A stretch of 64,000 bases of DNA from Streptomyces canus (GCF_030815415.1 NZ_JAUSWW010000001.1:6448001-6512000), one strand, 5' to 3'; numbered from the stretch's first letter, positions 50,794-60,097 are shown. Numbers and translations: made by a program. Notes: generated from the sequence alone by a model not told the origin.

Positions 50794-51759
50794 TCAGGCG
50801 TCGTAGTACCTCCGCACCCGGGTCTGTGCCGCCATGGTCGCCCCCAGCCCGTCCAGGCCGAGCAGGGCCGCTCCCAGCACCGGGCTCGCCGTCACCACCT
50901 GCGGTACGGCCTTGGGGGCGCGGGCGGCCAGCAGGTCCCGTATGCCGTCGTCCAGTTGGGGATGGCGTGCCGCCAGGATGCCTCCGCCCAGCAGTACCGG
51001 GGTCTCCTCCGCCAGCAGGTCCAGGCGGGTCAGGGCCACCGTGGCCATCGTCGCCACCTCCTGCGCGAGACGCTCCACCAGGGCGCGGGCCACCGGGTCC
51101 CCGTCCGCCGCCGTGCCGAACAGGACCGGGGTCAGTTCGTGGCGGCGGGCCGGTTCGATGTGCTCCAGGTGCAGGGCCTCGATGAGGGCGAGCATGGTGT
51201 CGTGGCCGAAGTGGGACGGCAGGGTGCGGGAGAGGGCCGTCGGCTCCCCTCGGCCGTCCTCCGCCCGCGCCGCGTGCCACAGGGCCTCCTCGGCCAGACC
51301 CCAGCCGCCGCCCCAGTCGCCGGAGATACGGCCCAGCGCGGGGAAACGGGCGGTGCGGCCGTCGGGGCGCATGCCCACGCAGTTGATGCCGGCGCCGCAG
51401 ACGACCGCCACACCGCGGGGTTCGGTGACACCGGCCCGCAGGATGGCGAAGGTGTCGTTGCGGACCTCCACCGTCGTTCCCCACGCGCGCGCGTGCAGGG
51501 CCGCGGCCAACTGCTCCTCCTCGACCGGGAAGTCGGCGTTGGCCAGACAGGCCGAGACATGGTCCACCGAGGTGATCCCGGCCGCCGCGAAGGCCTCGGC
51601 CACCGCTCCGGCGAGTGCGTCCACCGCGGCCCGCACCCCCACCGCCGGTGGCCGGAAGCCCCCGCCGCGCGCGGTGGCCAGGACGGTTCCCTCGGCCGTC
51701 ACGACCGCGACGTCGGTCTTGCTGTTGCCCGCGTCTATGGCGAGGACACGTGCGGTCAT
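50794..51759 (-). CDS. csnK: CsnK, BadF/BadG-type amino-sugar kinase
   Basis: A protein of 321 residues of the ASKHA fold: phosphate-1 motif VLAIDAGNSKTDVAVV, phosphate-2 region VAVVCGAGINCVGM, GDWGGGWGLAEEAL and adenosine motif ETPVLLGGGILAA. BadF-type family members include N-acetylglucosamine kinases. In the csnR-K operon for chitosan oligosaccharides it is the likely glucosamine kinase acting after uptake and hydrolysis. ATGA overlap with csnH. Operon end; a 209-nt gap separates it from the glnX start. Confidence 0.85.
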   Translation of the reverse strand: MTARVLAIDAGNSKTDVAVVTAEGTVLATARGGGFRPPAVGVRAAVDALAGAVAEAFAAAGITSVDHVSACLANADFPVEEEQLAAALHARAWGTTVEVRNDTFAILRAGVTEPRGVAVVCGAGINCVGMRPDGRTARFPALGRISGDWGGGWGLAEEALWHAARAEDGRGEPTALSRTLPSHFGHDTMLALIEALHLEHIEPARRHELTPVLFGTAADGDPVARALVERLAQEVATMATVALTRLDLLAEETPVLLGGGILAARHPQLDDGIRDLLAARAPKAVPQVVTASPVLGAALLGLDGLGATMAAQTRVRRYYDA

Positions 51760-53021
51760 GCCCACGCGAGATGCTCCCGGTTGTGTGCGATCAGTCGGTC
51801 GGTGAGTTCTTCCGCGTACGCGTACTGGCCGATCAGGGGGTGGGAGAGCAGGGCGCGGAAGACACGGTCGCGGCCGCCGCGCAGCGCCGCCTCCAGGGCC
51901 AGGTTCTCGTAGGCCGTCACCGCCGCCGTCAGGCCCGCGAAGAGGGGGTCCACGGTCTGGACCGGCAGCGGGGTCGGGCCGGTCCGGCCCATCGCCGCCT
52001 GCACCTCGATCACCGCGTCGTCGGGGAGGAAGGGCAGCGTGCCGTGGTTGTAGGTGTTCACCACCTGGTACGGGCTTCCGGTGCCGGTGAGCAGGCCTGC
52101 CGCCAGGTCCACCGCCGCCTCCGAGTAGAAGGCGCCGCCCCGCCGGGAGAGGAGCTCCGGTTTCTCGTCCAGCCCCGGGTCGGCGTACAGCCGGAGCAGC
52201 TCTTTTTCCATCGCGGCCACTTCGGCCGCCCGGGAGGGCTTGGTCCGCAGTTCGCGTACGACCTCGTCGTGTGCGTAGAAGTAGCGCAGGTAGTACGACG
52301 GGACCACGCCCAGGCGGTCGAGGAGCGCGCGGGGCAGCCGCAGATCGGTCGCGATCGCCTCGCCGTGACCGGTCAGCAGGTCGGGCAGTACGTCCTTGCC
52401 CTCGGGGCCGCCCAGGCGTACGCCCGTCTCCCAGGTGAGGTGGTTGAGGCCCACGTGGTCGAGGAAGATCTCCGGCGGTGCCACGTCGAGCAGGGCCGCG
52501 AACTTGCGCTGGAAGCCGATCGCCACGTTGCACAGACCCACCGCCTTGTGGCCGGCCTGGAGAAGGGCCCGGGTGACGATGCCCACCGGGTTGGTGAAGT
52601 CGATGATCCAGGCGTTCGGGTTCGTACGGCGGACCCGTTCCGCGATGTCCAGGACGACCGGGACCGTGCGCAGCGCCTTGGCGAGGCCGCCCGCGCCGGT
52701 GGTCTCCTGGCCCACGCAGCCGCACTCCAGCGGCCAGGTCTCGTCCTGTTCACGGGCCGCCTGGCCGCCGACGCGGAGCTGGAGGAGCACCGCGTCGGCG
52801 CCGTCCACGCCCGCGTCGAGGTCGGAGGTCGTCACGATCCGGCCCGGGTGGCCCTGCCGGGCGAAGATACGGCGGGCCAGGGCGCCCACCAGCTCCAGAC
52901 GGTCCGCCGACGGGTCGACCAGGACCAGTTCCCCGATGGGGAGGGTGTCCCTCAACCGGGCGAAGCCGTCGATGAGTTCGGGTGTATAGGTCGAGCCTCC
53001 GCCGACCACGGTGAGTTTCAC
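51756..53021 (-). CDS. csnH: CsnH, family 4 glycoside hydrolase
   Basis: A protein of 421 residues. KLTVVGGGSTYTPELIDGF is the N-terminal NAD-binding motif of GH4; IIDFTNPVGIVTRALL, VGLCNVAIGFQRKF (Cys for the metal) and DHVGLNHLTW (His) complete the NAD/Mn active site. GH4 enzymes cleave (often phosphorylated) disaccharides by a redox-assisted mechanism. By operon context the substrate is a glucosamine oligosaccharide; relatives are usually annotated 6-phospho-beta-glucosidase. It follows csnG after an 87-nt gap containing a hairpin, so expression may differ from the transporter genes. Confidence 0.9.
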   Translation of the reverse strand: MKLTVVGGGSTYTPELIDGFARLRDTLPIGELVLVDPSADRLELVGALARRIFARQGHPGRIVTTSDLDAGVDGADAVLLQLRVGGQAAREQDETWPLECGCVGQETTGAGGLAKALRTVPVVLDIAERVRRTNPNAWIIDFTNPVGIVTRALLQAGHKAVGLCNVAIGFQRKFAALLDVAPPEIFLDHVGLNHLTWETGVRLGGPEGKDVLPDLLTGHGEAIATDLRLPRALLDRLGVVPSYYLRYFYAHDEVVRELRTKPSRAAEVAAMEKELLRLYADPGLDEKPELLSRRGGAFYSEAAVDLAAGLLTGTGSPYQVVNTYNHGTLPFLPDDAVIEVQAAMGRTGPTPLPVQTVDPLFAGLTAAVTAYENLALEAALRGGRDRVFRALLSHPLIGQYAYAEELTDRLIAHNREHLAWA

Positions 53022-53073
53022 TGGAGGGACACTCGCTTTCGGGCGCCGGGGATGGTCTTGATCGGCCGGGGGT

Positions 53074-53091
53074 CCGGGGGTTGTCCCCCGG
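53074..53091 (-). promoter_or_regulatory. Intra-operon hairpin between csnG and csnH
   Basis: CCGGGGG / CCCCCGG with loop of 4 nt in the only sizeable gap of the operon. It may act as a processing or attenuation site that lowers csnH-csnK expression or protects the csnE-G message. Confidence 0.5.
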
Positions 53092-53108
53092 GGAGACGCA
53101 GCATGCGT

Positions 53109-54002
53109 TCAGCCCTTTACTCCGGTGAGCGTGACACCCTCCACGAACGCCTTCTGGGCGAAGAAGAACACGAGGATCACGGGGGCCATGACCAGCACGG
53201 TCGCGGCCATGGTCAGGTTCCAGTCGGTGTGGTGGGCGCCCTTGAAGGACTCCAGGCCGTAACTCAGCGTCCAGGCGCCCGGGTTCTCCGAGGCGTAGAT
53301 CTGGGGGCCGAAGTAGTCGTTCCAGGCGTTGAAGAACTGGAAGAGGGCCACCGCGGCGATACCCGGCTTCGCCATGGGCAGGACGACCTTCAGCAGGGTG
53401 CGCAGGTCCCCGCAGCCGTCCACCTTCGCCGCGTCCAGGTACTCGTTGGGGATCGTCATCAGGAACTGGCGCAGCAGGAAGATCGAGAAGGCGTCCCCGA
53501 AGGCCAGCGGGATGATCATCGGCCACAGGGTGCCGGAGAGGTCCAGCTGCTTCGCCCAGAACAGATACATCGGGATGACGACCACCTGCGGCGGCAGCAT
53601 CATCATCGAGATCACCAGCATCAGGGAGAGGCTGCGGCCCCGGAAGCGGAACTTGGCGAGCGCGTACGCCACCGGGACCGACGACACGACCACGAGGACG
53701 GTGCCGAGCCCGGCGTAGAGGAGCGTGTTCTTCCACCAGGTCAGAAAGCCCGGGGTGTCGAAGACCTTGCGGTAGTTGGCCCACTCCCAGGTGTGCGGGA
53801 TGAGGTCCCGGCTCAGGGCCTGGTCGTCGCTCATGAGCGAGGTCAGGAAGACGAACACGAAGGGGAGCGTGAAGAACAGGGCCGCGGCGATGCCGAGGGA
53901 GTGGATCGCGATCCATTCCAGGAAGGCCTTGCGGCGGGCCGTGCGTTCGGCGGGGGAGGCCGGGGTCTTCAACTCCGCCGGCCGGTCCAGTACTTGGGTC
54001 AT
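53109..54002 (-). CDS. csnG: CsnG, carbohydrate ABC transporter permease (MalG type)
   Basis: A protein of 297 residues with six membrane helices and the inner-membrane-component signature EYLDAAKVDGCGDLRTLLKVVLP (the E-A-A loop that contacts the ATPase) near residues 190-212. It forms half of the membrane channel of the csn importer. No ATPase gene is present in the operon, as usual for Streptomyces sugar importers that share the multitask ATPase MsiK (established for the genus; not visible here). It starts 3 nt after csnF. Confidence 0.9.
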   Translation of the reverse strand: MTQVLDRPAELKTPASPAERTARRKAFLEWIAIHSLGIAAALFFTLPFVFVFLTSLMSDDQALSRDLIPHTWEWANYRKVFDTPGFLTWWKNTLLYAGLGTVLVVVSSVPVAYALAKFRFRGRSLSLMLVISMMMLPPQVVVIPMYLFWAKQLDLSGTLWPMIIPLAFGDAFSIFLLRQFLMTIPNEYLDAAKVDGCGDLRTLLKVVLPMAKPGIAAVALFQFFNAWNDYFGPQIYASENPGAWTLSYGLESFKGAHHTDWNLTMAATVLVMAPVILVFFFAQKAFVEGVTLTGVKG

Positions 54003-54005
54003 GCG

Positions 54006-54947
54006 TCAGTCACCTGCCTGGATGAGACCGCCGCGGCGCCGCATCAGGATCGCGGTGAAGGCCATGGAGAGGGCGAAGAGGACGAGGGCCACGACACAGG
54101 CCGAGCCGTAGTCGAAGCGCTGGAAGCCCAGGTTGTAGACGAGTTGGGGGAGCGTCAGGGTCGACTTGTCCGGGTAGCCGGGCTCGAACATGGTGCCCGC
54201 GCCCTGGATCACACCCGAGGCGACCTTTCCGGCGACCAGCGGCTGGGTGTAGCACTGCATCGCCGCGATCACCCCGGTGACCACCGCGAACATGATGATC
54301 GGCGAGATGTTGGGGATCGTGACGAACCGGAACCGCTGCCACGCCGAGGCCCCGTCCAGCTCCGCCGCCTCGTACTGCTCCTTCGGCACGTCGAGCAGCG
54401 CGGCCATGAAGATGACCATCAGGTCGCCCACCCCCCACAGGAACAGCAGGGTGAGGGCCGGCTTGGACCAGCTCGGGTCGTTGAACCAGCCGGGGGCCGG
54501 GATGCCGGTCTTCTCCAGGATCGAGTTGACCGGGCCCGTACCGGGGTTGAGGAGGAAGGCGAAGGCCATCGTGGCCGCGACCGGCGGGGCCAGGTAGGGC
54601 AGGTAGAAGAGGGTGCGGAAGACACCCGTACCGGTCCTGATCTTCGTGATGAGGAGACCGATGCCGAGTCCGAAGAGGACCCGCAGGGTCACCGTGATCA
54701 CCACCAGCCACAGGGTGTTGCGCAGGGCGGGCCAGAAGTAGGGGTAGCTCTCGAAGACGTAGGTCCAGTTCTTCGTCCCGCTCCATGTCGGCGGCTTGAA
54801 GCCGTCGTAGTGCATGAAGGAGAAGTAGAGCGTCGAGATCATCGGGTACGCGAAGAAGACCACGAAGCCGATCAGCCAGGGCGACATGAAGGCGGCGGTG
54901 CGCAGCGCCGAGCGGCGGCGCTTCGACCTCAGTGTGTTGCTGCTCAT
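54006..54947 (-). CDS. csnF: CsnF, carbohydrate ABC transporter permease (MalF type)
   Basis: A protein of 313 residues, six or seven helices (FMSPWLIGFVVFFAYPMIST first) and the coupling loop EQYEAAELDGASAWQRFRFVTIP. Start is ATG 54947, 2 nt after the csnE stop; longer readings upstream are shadows of csnE. It pairs with CsnG in the importer. Confidence 0.9.
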   Translation of the reverse strand: MSSNTLRSKRRRSALRTAAFMSPWLIGFVVFFAYPMISTLYFSFMHYDGFKPPTWSGTKNWTYVFESYPYFWPALRNTLWLVVITVTLRVLFGLGIGLLITKIRTGTGVFRTLFYLPYLAPPVAATMAFAFLLNPGTGPVNSILEKTGIPAPGWFNDPSWSKPALTLLFLWGVGDLMVIFMAALLDVPKEQYEAAELDGASAWQRFRFVTIPNISPIIMFAVVTGVIAAMQCYTQPLVAGKVASGVIQGAGTMFEPGYPDKSTLTLPQLVYNLGFQRFDYGSACVVALVLFALSMAFTAILMRRRGGLIQAGD

Positions 54948-54949
54948 CG

Positions 54950-56284
54950 CTACTTCGCCTGCGCGATGTCCGTGTCGATCTGCTGGGCCGCGGCGGCGAG
55001 GCCGGCCTTGAGATCCTTGGTCTTGCCGCTCTCGTATTCGTAGCCGAGGTCCTGGATCGTGTGGAGGTAGACGCCGCCGTTGAGGGAGGCGGGGCTCGTC
55101 GTGGAGTGCGGGTTCGCCGCGATGTCCAGGAACGTCTTGAAGCGCGGGTCGTACTTCAGCTTCGGGGACTTCAGGGCCGCGAGGGTCGAGGGCACGTTGT
55201 GGATGGCGTTGGAGAAGTCCACCACCGCGTCCGTGTCCGTGGTGATGTACTTGACCAGCTCCCAGGCCGCGTTCTGCTTCTTGCTGGTGGCGGCGATGCC
55301 GGTGATCGTGCCGGTGATGTAGCCCTTGCCGTACTGGTCCGCCTGGTCGTCGGGGACGGGCAGCGGAGCGACGCCGATCTCGAAGTCGGGCTTGGCTTCC
55401 AGAGCCATGCCGAGGCGCCATTCGCCGTCGAGCTGCATGGCCACCTGGCCGGTGTGGAAGGGGTGCTTGGGGCCCCATTCGTCACCGAGCTTGGTGCGGT
55501 ACTTCTCCAGCTTCTGGTAGCCGCCGAGCTCGTCGACCAGCTTCTTCTGAAGGGTGAAGGAGGACGACACCGCCGGGTCCGTGGCTACCGTCGACTTGCC
55601 GCTCTTGTCGAAGTACGTCGGGGAGAACTGGCCCATGTAGTGCTCGGTCGTGGTCTCCCAGCCGTGGTAGTTCGGCATGAAGCCGAGCTGCTTGTAGCTG
55701 TCGCCCTGATTGATCGTCAGCTTCTTGGCGTCGGCCTCGAACTCGGACCACGTCTTGGGCGGACCGCTGATGCCCGCCTTCTCGAACGCGGTCTTGTTGT
55801 AGTAGAGGCCGTACGCGTCACCGAGCAGGGGAGCCGTGCAGCGGTTGCCCTCGAACTGGGTGTACTCGTTCATCGCCGTCGGGAACGTCTTGGCCGGATC
55901 GATGCCGGACTTCTCGAAGAACGGGTTGAGGTCGACCAGGGCGCCGGAGGAGCAGAACTTGCCGACGGCGTTGGTGGTGAAGGACGAGATCACGTCGGGC
56001 GCCTTGGAACCGCCCGCGCGCAGCGCCTGGTTGATCTTGTCGTCCGTCATGTTGCCGACGACGTTGACGTGGATGTTGGGGTGCGCCTTCTCGAAGCCGG
56101 CGATCAGGGACTTGACCGCCTTCACCTCGGCGGGCGCGCTCCAGGCGTGCCAGAAGTTGAGGGTCGTCTCCTTCGAGGCGTCGTCGTCGGCGCCGGAGCT
56201 CGACTGGCCGGTACAGGCGGAGGTGGTGAGAAGGGCCGCGGAGGCGATCAGGGCAAAAGCCGTTATTCGGGCGCGCTTGGGCAT
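54950..56284 (-). CDS. csnE: CsnE, oligosaccharide-binding lipoprotein
   Basis: A protein of 444 residues. The N-terminus is a lipoprotein signal with lipobox LLTTSAC, lipid-modified at C24, followed by a Ser/Gly/Asp linker. The body is a family 1 solute-binding protein: TLNFWHAWSAPAEVKAVKSL, IAGFEKAHPNIHVNVV, GLYYNKTAFEKAGISGPPKTW. It captures the sugar outside the membrane. In S. coelicolor the csn system takes up chitosan oligosaccharides made by the secreted chitosanase CsnA; that specificity is transferred by synteny. Confidence 0.9.
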   Translation of the reverse strand: MPKRARITAFALIASAALLTTSACTGQSSSGADDDASKETTLNFWHAWSAPAEVKAVKSLIAGFEKAHPNIHVNVVGNMTDDKINQALRAGGSKAPDVISSFTTNAVGKFCSSGALVDLNPFFEKSGIDPAKTFPTAMNEYTQFEGNRCTAPLLGDAYGLYYNKTAFEKAGISGPPKTWSEFEADAKKLTINQGDSYKQLGFMPNYHGWETTTEHYMGQFSPTYFDKSGKSTVATDPAVSSSFTLQKKLVDELGGYQKLEKYRTKLGDEWGPKHPFHTGQVAMQLDGEWRLGMALEAKPDFEIGVAPLPVPDDQADQYGKGYITGTITGIAATSKKQNAAWELVKYITTDTDAVVDFSNAIHNVPSTLAALKSPKLKYDPRFKTFLDIAANPHSTTSPASLNGGVYLHTIQDLGYEYESGKTKDLKAGLAAAAQQIDTDIAQAK

Positions 56285-56356
56285 GGCGAGGTCTCCCTGG
56301 GGCGGGGAATGGATGAGAGGGCCGGGACGAGAGGGGGGCTTACCGGGGGTGAGGGC

Positions 56357-57550
56357 TCAGCGCGAGGTGTCGAAGACCTCGTCGCGGGTGGCCGCCAGCG
56401 CGCTCTCCAGCGCGCCGCGCAGCACAGGGTGTTCGGGTACGTCGCCGAGGACGAGCTTGGGCCTGGCAGCGGCCAGCTCCGCCAGCTCGGACTGGACGAG
56501 GGAACGCAGCACTTCGCCGCCGGAGGCGAGCGAGGCGCCGCTCAGGACCACGAGTTCGGGGTCGAGAACGGAGACGAGGGAGGCGAGACCGGTGGCGAGG
56601 TGGGTCGCGTAGGTCTCCAGCAGACGCTGGTGGCGGGGGTCTTCGGACTCCGCGGCCCGCTGTACGAGGGCGGCGGCGACCTCGGCGTAGGGGCCGCTGG
56701 GGATGTCGTCGACACCCAGTTCGCGGGCGAGTTTCGGGATGGCCTGCGAGCCGGCGAGTTCCTGGTAGCCGCCGCTGTTGGCCTTGGTGACCTGCCGGAC
56801 CAGGGGGGCGCCGGGCACGGGCAGGAAGCCGACCTCGCCGGCGCCGCCGGTCCAGCCGCGGTGCAGCCGGCCGCCGAGGACGAGGGCCGCGCCGAGGCCG
56901 CCCTCGTTCCACAGCAGCACGAAGTCCTCGTGACCGCGCGCGGCACCGAGCCGCTGCTCGGCCACGGCGACGAGGTTGACGTCGTTCTCGTACTCCACCG
57001 GCATCGGCAGCGCGGCGGCGAGTTCGTCGAGCAGGGCCGGGGTGTGCCAGCCCGGGAGGTGGGAGGCGTAGCGCAGCCGGCCGGTGTTGGGGTCGAAGGC
57101 GCCGGGGGTGCCGATGACGAGGCGGTGGACGTCGGCGCGGGCCAGCCCGGCCGCCTTCACAGCGCCGTCGAGGGCGTCGGTGACCTGCTGGACGACGGGC
57201 TGTGCGGGGCGTCTGCCGGGGGTGGGCAGTTCGTACGACCCCACCGTGCGGCCGGTGATGTCGGCGACGGCGGCGAGGATGCGTTCGGGGGTGACGTCGA
57301 GTCCGGCGGCGTGTCCGGCGGCCGGATTGACCTCGTACAGCTGGGCGTTGGGGCCGGGTCGTCCCTCGGTGGTGCCGGTGGCGAGGACCAGTCCCGCGGC
57401 TTCGAGGCGGGCCAGGAGCTGGGAGGCGGTCGGCTTGGAGAGGCCGGTGAGCTTGCCGATCCGGGTGCGGGACAGCGGGCCGTGCTCCAGGAGGAGGTCC
57501 AGTGCGGCTCGGTCGTTCATGGCGCGCAGGGTGCTCGGGGTGCCGGCCAT
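56357..57550 (-). CDS. csnR: CsnR, ROK-family transcriptional repressor
   Basis: A protein of 397 residues. Winged helix-turn-helix at residues 8-60 (LDLLLEHGPLSRTRIGKL, TGLSKPTASQLLARLEAAG), then a ROK sugar-binding domain (IGTPGAFDPNTGRLRYASH, LLWNEGGLGAALVLGGRLH). The usual ROK zinc-site C-x-C-G-x-x-G-C-x-E cluster is replaced by GAGEVGFLPVPGAPLVRQV, as expected for a regulator that only senses. CsnR in S. coelicolor represses its own operon and the chitosanase gene csnA until glucosamine oligomers bind. AGAGGGG precedes the ATG; a 72-nt gap separates it from csnE. Confidence 0.88.
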   Translation of the reverse strand: MAGTPSTLRAMNDRAALDLLLEHGPLSRTRIGKLTGLSKPTASQLLARLEAAGLVLATGTTEGRPGPNAQLYEVNPAAGHAAGLDVTPERILAAVADITGRTVGSYELPTPGRRPAQPVVQQVTDALDGAVKAAGLARADVHRLVIGTPGAFDPNTGRLRYASHLPGWHTPALLDELAAALPMPVEYENDVNLVAVAEQRLGAARGHEDFVLLWNEGGLGAALVLGGRLHRGWTGGAGEVGFLPVPGAPLVRQVTKANSGGYQELAGSQAIPKLARELGVDDIPSGPYAEVAAALVQRAAESEDPRHQRLLETYATHLATGLASLVSVLDPELVVLSGASLASGGEVLRSLVQSELAELAAARPKLVLGDVPEHPVLRGALESALAATRDEVFDTSR

Positions 57551-57604
57551 GTGTACCCCTCTCCCGGGACGGTTCCGCAGCAGACTTTACGGAAGGCAAT
57601 TGTT

Positions 57605-57617
57605 AGGAAGGTTTCCT
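57605..57617. promoter_or_regulatory. Candidate CsnR operator
   Basis: Inverted repeat AGGAA-GGT-TTCCT, 55 nt upstream of the csnR start, in a locally AT-richer stretch (GGCAATTGTTAGG) suited to a promoter. Autoregulation is expected for CsnR. Confidence 0.6.
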
Positions 57618-57672
57618 GTCGGATGCAGGGAACATAGGTCCGGGCCGTGGGGGAGTCAAGGGGGGTAGAACA

Positions 57673-57714
57673 AACCGCCCCCGCAGGAAACGGAGTCGTT
57701 ACCTGCGGGGGCGG
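57673..57714 (-). terminator. Long perfect hairpin after the secreted-protein gene
   Basis: 14-bp arms ACCGCCCCCGCAGG and CCTGCGGGGGCGGT with a 14-nt loop, 22 nt past the stop of the leftward gene and before csnR. Perfect symmetry; no T-run. Confidence 0.85.
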
Positions 57715-57735
57715 TCAGGGGTGATGCGGGGGTGA

Positions 57736-58569
57736 CTACTGGACGTCGATGAAGTCGCCGGTGGCCTTCGCGGCGGCGGTCGTGGCGGTGCCCGCGAAGA
57801 CGTAGCGGTAGTAGCCGTCCTTCGACGCCGTCACGGTCGACTTGAGGTAGCCGCCGGTCGAGGAGGTCACCGTCTTGACGGTGCTGTAGGTCTCCGAGCC
57901 CTTGGCGCGGAACTGCAGGGTGGCCTGCTGGGAGACGTAGCCGCTGTAGCCGCCGGTCTCCCAGTTGGCGCGGGTCAGCTTGCCGGTGACCGTGATGGTC
58001 TTGCCCTTCTTCACCGGCTCCGGCGAGGCGTTGGCGGTGACCTTGGCGGCGCGCTGGATCTTGGCGGTGCCCTTGTTGCCCCAGGCCGCGAAGCCGTACT
58101 CGAAGCTGACCTTGTCGTCCGAGTCGTCCTGGTCGGAGGTGACCTGGCCGTAGAAGCCGCCGACCTTCCAGGTGGTGGCGTCCGCGGCCTCGAAGAGGTT
58201 GTACGACGGGTCGACGGTGAGGGTGTCGGAGCAGGACTCCGTCACCGTGGTGTCCGTCGTCGCCGTGGTGGTGCAGACCGGTGAGGCGTCGCTCTCGATC
58301 TCGTTGTCGAAGGACGCGAGCGAGCCGCGGTAGAGCAGGACGCCCGCCGCGTTGTTCTTGTAGTCGATCGTCAGGTCGGCGGGACGGGTCAGGGTGTACG
58401 TCACCGGGACCGTCACCTCGTTGGTGGTGCCCACGACGATCGCCTTGCCGTTGTTCACGGCGACGTCCGCGAAGACGAGGTCCGGCGTGGCGGCCTGGGC
58501 GGCGGGCACGGCCAGCGCGGACAGGGCCAGGGCACCGGAGACGACGGCGCCTATGGCGAGCTTTCTCAT
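57736..58569 (-). CDS. Secreted protein with Ig-like beta domains, unknown function
   Basis: A protein of 277 residues. Signal peptide MRKLAIGAVVSGALALSALA followed by VPAAQAA. The mature part looks like two beta-sandwich domains: the first contains VPVTYTLTRPADLTIDYKN and a cysteine pair (PVCTTTATT, ESCSDTL); the second, from SPEPVKKGKTITVTGKLTR to the end, is an Ig-like wall repeat common in Streptomyces exported proteins. No anchor motif, so it is released. GGGGAAAG precedes the ATG. Monocistronic with its own strong hairpin. Confidence 0.8.
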   Translation of the reverse strand: MRKLAIGAVVSGALALSALAVPAAQAATPDLVFADVAVNNGKAIVVGTTNEVTVPVTYTLTRPADLTIDYKNNAAGVLLYRGSLASFDNEIESDASPVCTTTATTDTTVTESCSDTLTVDPSYNLFEAADATTWKVGGFYGQVTSDQDDSDDKVSFEYGFAAWGNKGTAKIQRAAKVTANASPEPVKKGKTITVTGKLTRANWETGGYSGYVSQQATLQFRAKGSETYSTVKTVTSSTGGYLKSTVTASKDGYYRYVFAGTATTAAAKATGDFIDVQ

Positions 58570-58714
58570 GCTTTCCCCACATTCAGAGCGGGCCCCTGGG
58601 CGTTGCGCTCAGAACAAGGACCCGCTGATGGCCTGAACCTAAGCGGCTGAGGGTGGCGTTGGGAATGCGGAGAAGGTGTGAACAAGATTATTTCCGCAGG
58701 TGAGGCGTGACGTC

Positions 58715-59806
58715 CTACTTCGTCACGCTCGGCGGCGTTATCGGCGTGGCCGCCTGGGCCTGCGGGGAGGAGGCGTTCGCGTAGGCCGACGGGGCCGCCA
58801 TGCCCGCCGTCGGGTCGGCGTCCGGGGTGGGGTCCATGAGGACGACCGGGCCGCCCACGATGGGGATCCGGGCCGCGTCGAAGGCTCGCTTGACGCGCCA
58901 GCGGAGTTCCCGCTCGACCGTCAGGGCCTTGCCCGGCATGGTCTTCGCCGAGACGCGGACGACCATCGAGTCCAGCAGGACGTTGTCGAGGCCCAGGACC
59001 TCGATCGGGCCCCAGAGGAGCTCGTTCCAGGGCTCGTCCTTGCTCATCCGCTCGGCGACGTCGTCGAGGGTCGCCTTCACCTTGTCCAGGTCCTCGTCCG
59101 CCCGGACCGTGACGTCCACGGCGGCCGTCGCCCAGCCCTGGGAGAGGTTGCCGATGCGCTTGACCTCGCCGTTGCGGACGTACCAGATCTCGCCGTTGTC
59201 ACCGCGGAGCTTCGTCACGCGCAGGCCGACCTCGATGACCTCGCCGGAGGCCACGCCCGCGTCGATGGTGTCCCCGACGCCGTACTGGTCCTCCAGGATC
59301 ATGAAGACACCGGAGAGGAAGTCGGTGACCAGGTTGCGGGCGCCGAAGCCGATCGCCACGCCCGCCACACCCGCGGAGGCGAGGAGCGGGGCCAGGTTGA
59401 TCTCGAAGGTGCCGAGGACCATCAGGGACGCGGTGCCCACGATGATGAAGCTCGCCACCGAGCGGAGCACCGAGCCGATCGCCTGGGAGCGCTGACGACG
59501 GCGCTCGACGTTGACCAGGAGGCCGCCGAAGGCCGTGCCGTCGACCGCCTGGACCGTGCGGTTCATGCGATCTATGAGCTTGGTGATCGCCCGCCGCACC
59601 ATCACTCTCAGCACCGCCGCGATCACCAGGATCAGCAGGACGCGCAGACCCATCGCCAGCCAGGTCGACCAGTTCTGCTCGACCCAGCTGGCGGCATTCG
59701 TCGCGCTCTCCTGGGCATCCTGGAGCGAGGGGACGGCGGGCGTCGACGTGTCCGAAGGGGACGGGGACGGCGACGCCGCGGCCAATAGGGCGGCGGACAA
59801 CGACAC
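58715..59806 (-). CDS. MscS-family small-conductance mechanosensitive channel
   Basis: A protein of 363 residues from GTG 59806, which has GGAGG about 8 nt ahead; a longer frame to 59956 lacks such a site. A Pro/Ser-rich external start leads to TM helices (WLAMGLRVLLILVIAAVLRV) and the pore-lining helix LLASAGVAGVAIGFGARNLV followed by FLSGVFMILEDQYGVGDTI, the MscS pore and beta-domain signature. The C-terminus is an Ala/Pro-rich tail. It opens under membrane tension to release solutes during osmotic downshift. Divergent from the HNH gene. Confidence 0.9.
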   Translation of the reverse strand: MSLSAALLAAASPSPSPSDTSTPAVPSLQDAQESATNAASWVEQNWSTWLAMGLRVLLILVIAAVLRVMVRRAITKLIDRMNRTVQAVDGTAFGGLLVNVERRRQRSQAIGSVLRSVASFIIVGTASLMVLGTFEINLAPLLASAGVAGVAIGFGARNLVTDFLSGVFMILEDQYGVGDTIDAGVASGEVIEVGLRVTKLRGDNGEIWYVRNGEVKRIGNLSQGWATAAVDVTVRADEDLDKVKATLDDVAERMSKDEPWNELLWGPIEVLGLDNVLLDSMVVRVSAKTMPGKALTVERELRWRVKRAFDAARIPIVGGPVVLMDPTPDADPTAGMAAPSAYANASSPQAQAATPITPPSVTK

Positions 59807-60097
59807 GGCAGGTACCTCCAGGTGCAGCGCCTGCCTCCCGGTACGGCGGTCAAAGATCGTGAAGGTCACGGAAAGGTCACCGGGCGGCAGACCCACCACA
59901 CTAACGGTGCATCGTGTGTGGATCGTTGCAATGTTCGGGGGAGAGACCGTCCTCACCTGGGGATGAAGAAAGGTGTGGTCGAAAACACTCTCAGCCCGTT
60001 ACCAGGAGATGGTGGCGTTTCCAGCAGGCATGAGGGGACACTGACTACAGATCGTCCCGGCGCGAGCCACGCGCCGCCGACGCCCAAGGAGGCATCC
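59807..60097. other. Divergent intergenic region between mscS-like and HNH genes
   Basis: About 290 bp without a gene. It should hold both promoters; I see no unambiguous -35/-10 pair or symmetrical operator. Confidence 0.4.

Noticed and set aside
51615..55043. Plus-strand open frame of 1142 codons
   Set aside because: Shadow of csnK-csnF, rich in His/Gln/Arg/Gly as expected for the mirror frame.
54932..57637. Plus-strand open frame of 901 codons
   Set aside because: Mirror frame of csnE and csnR without recognisable domain.
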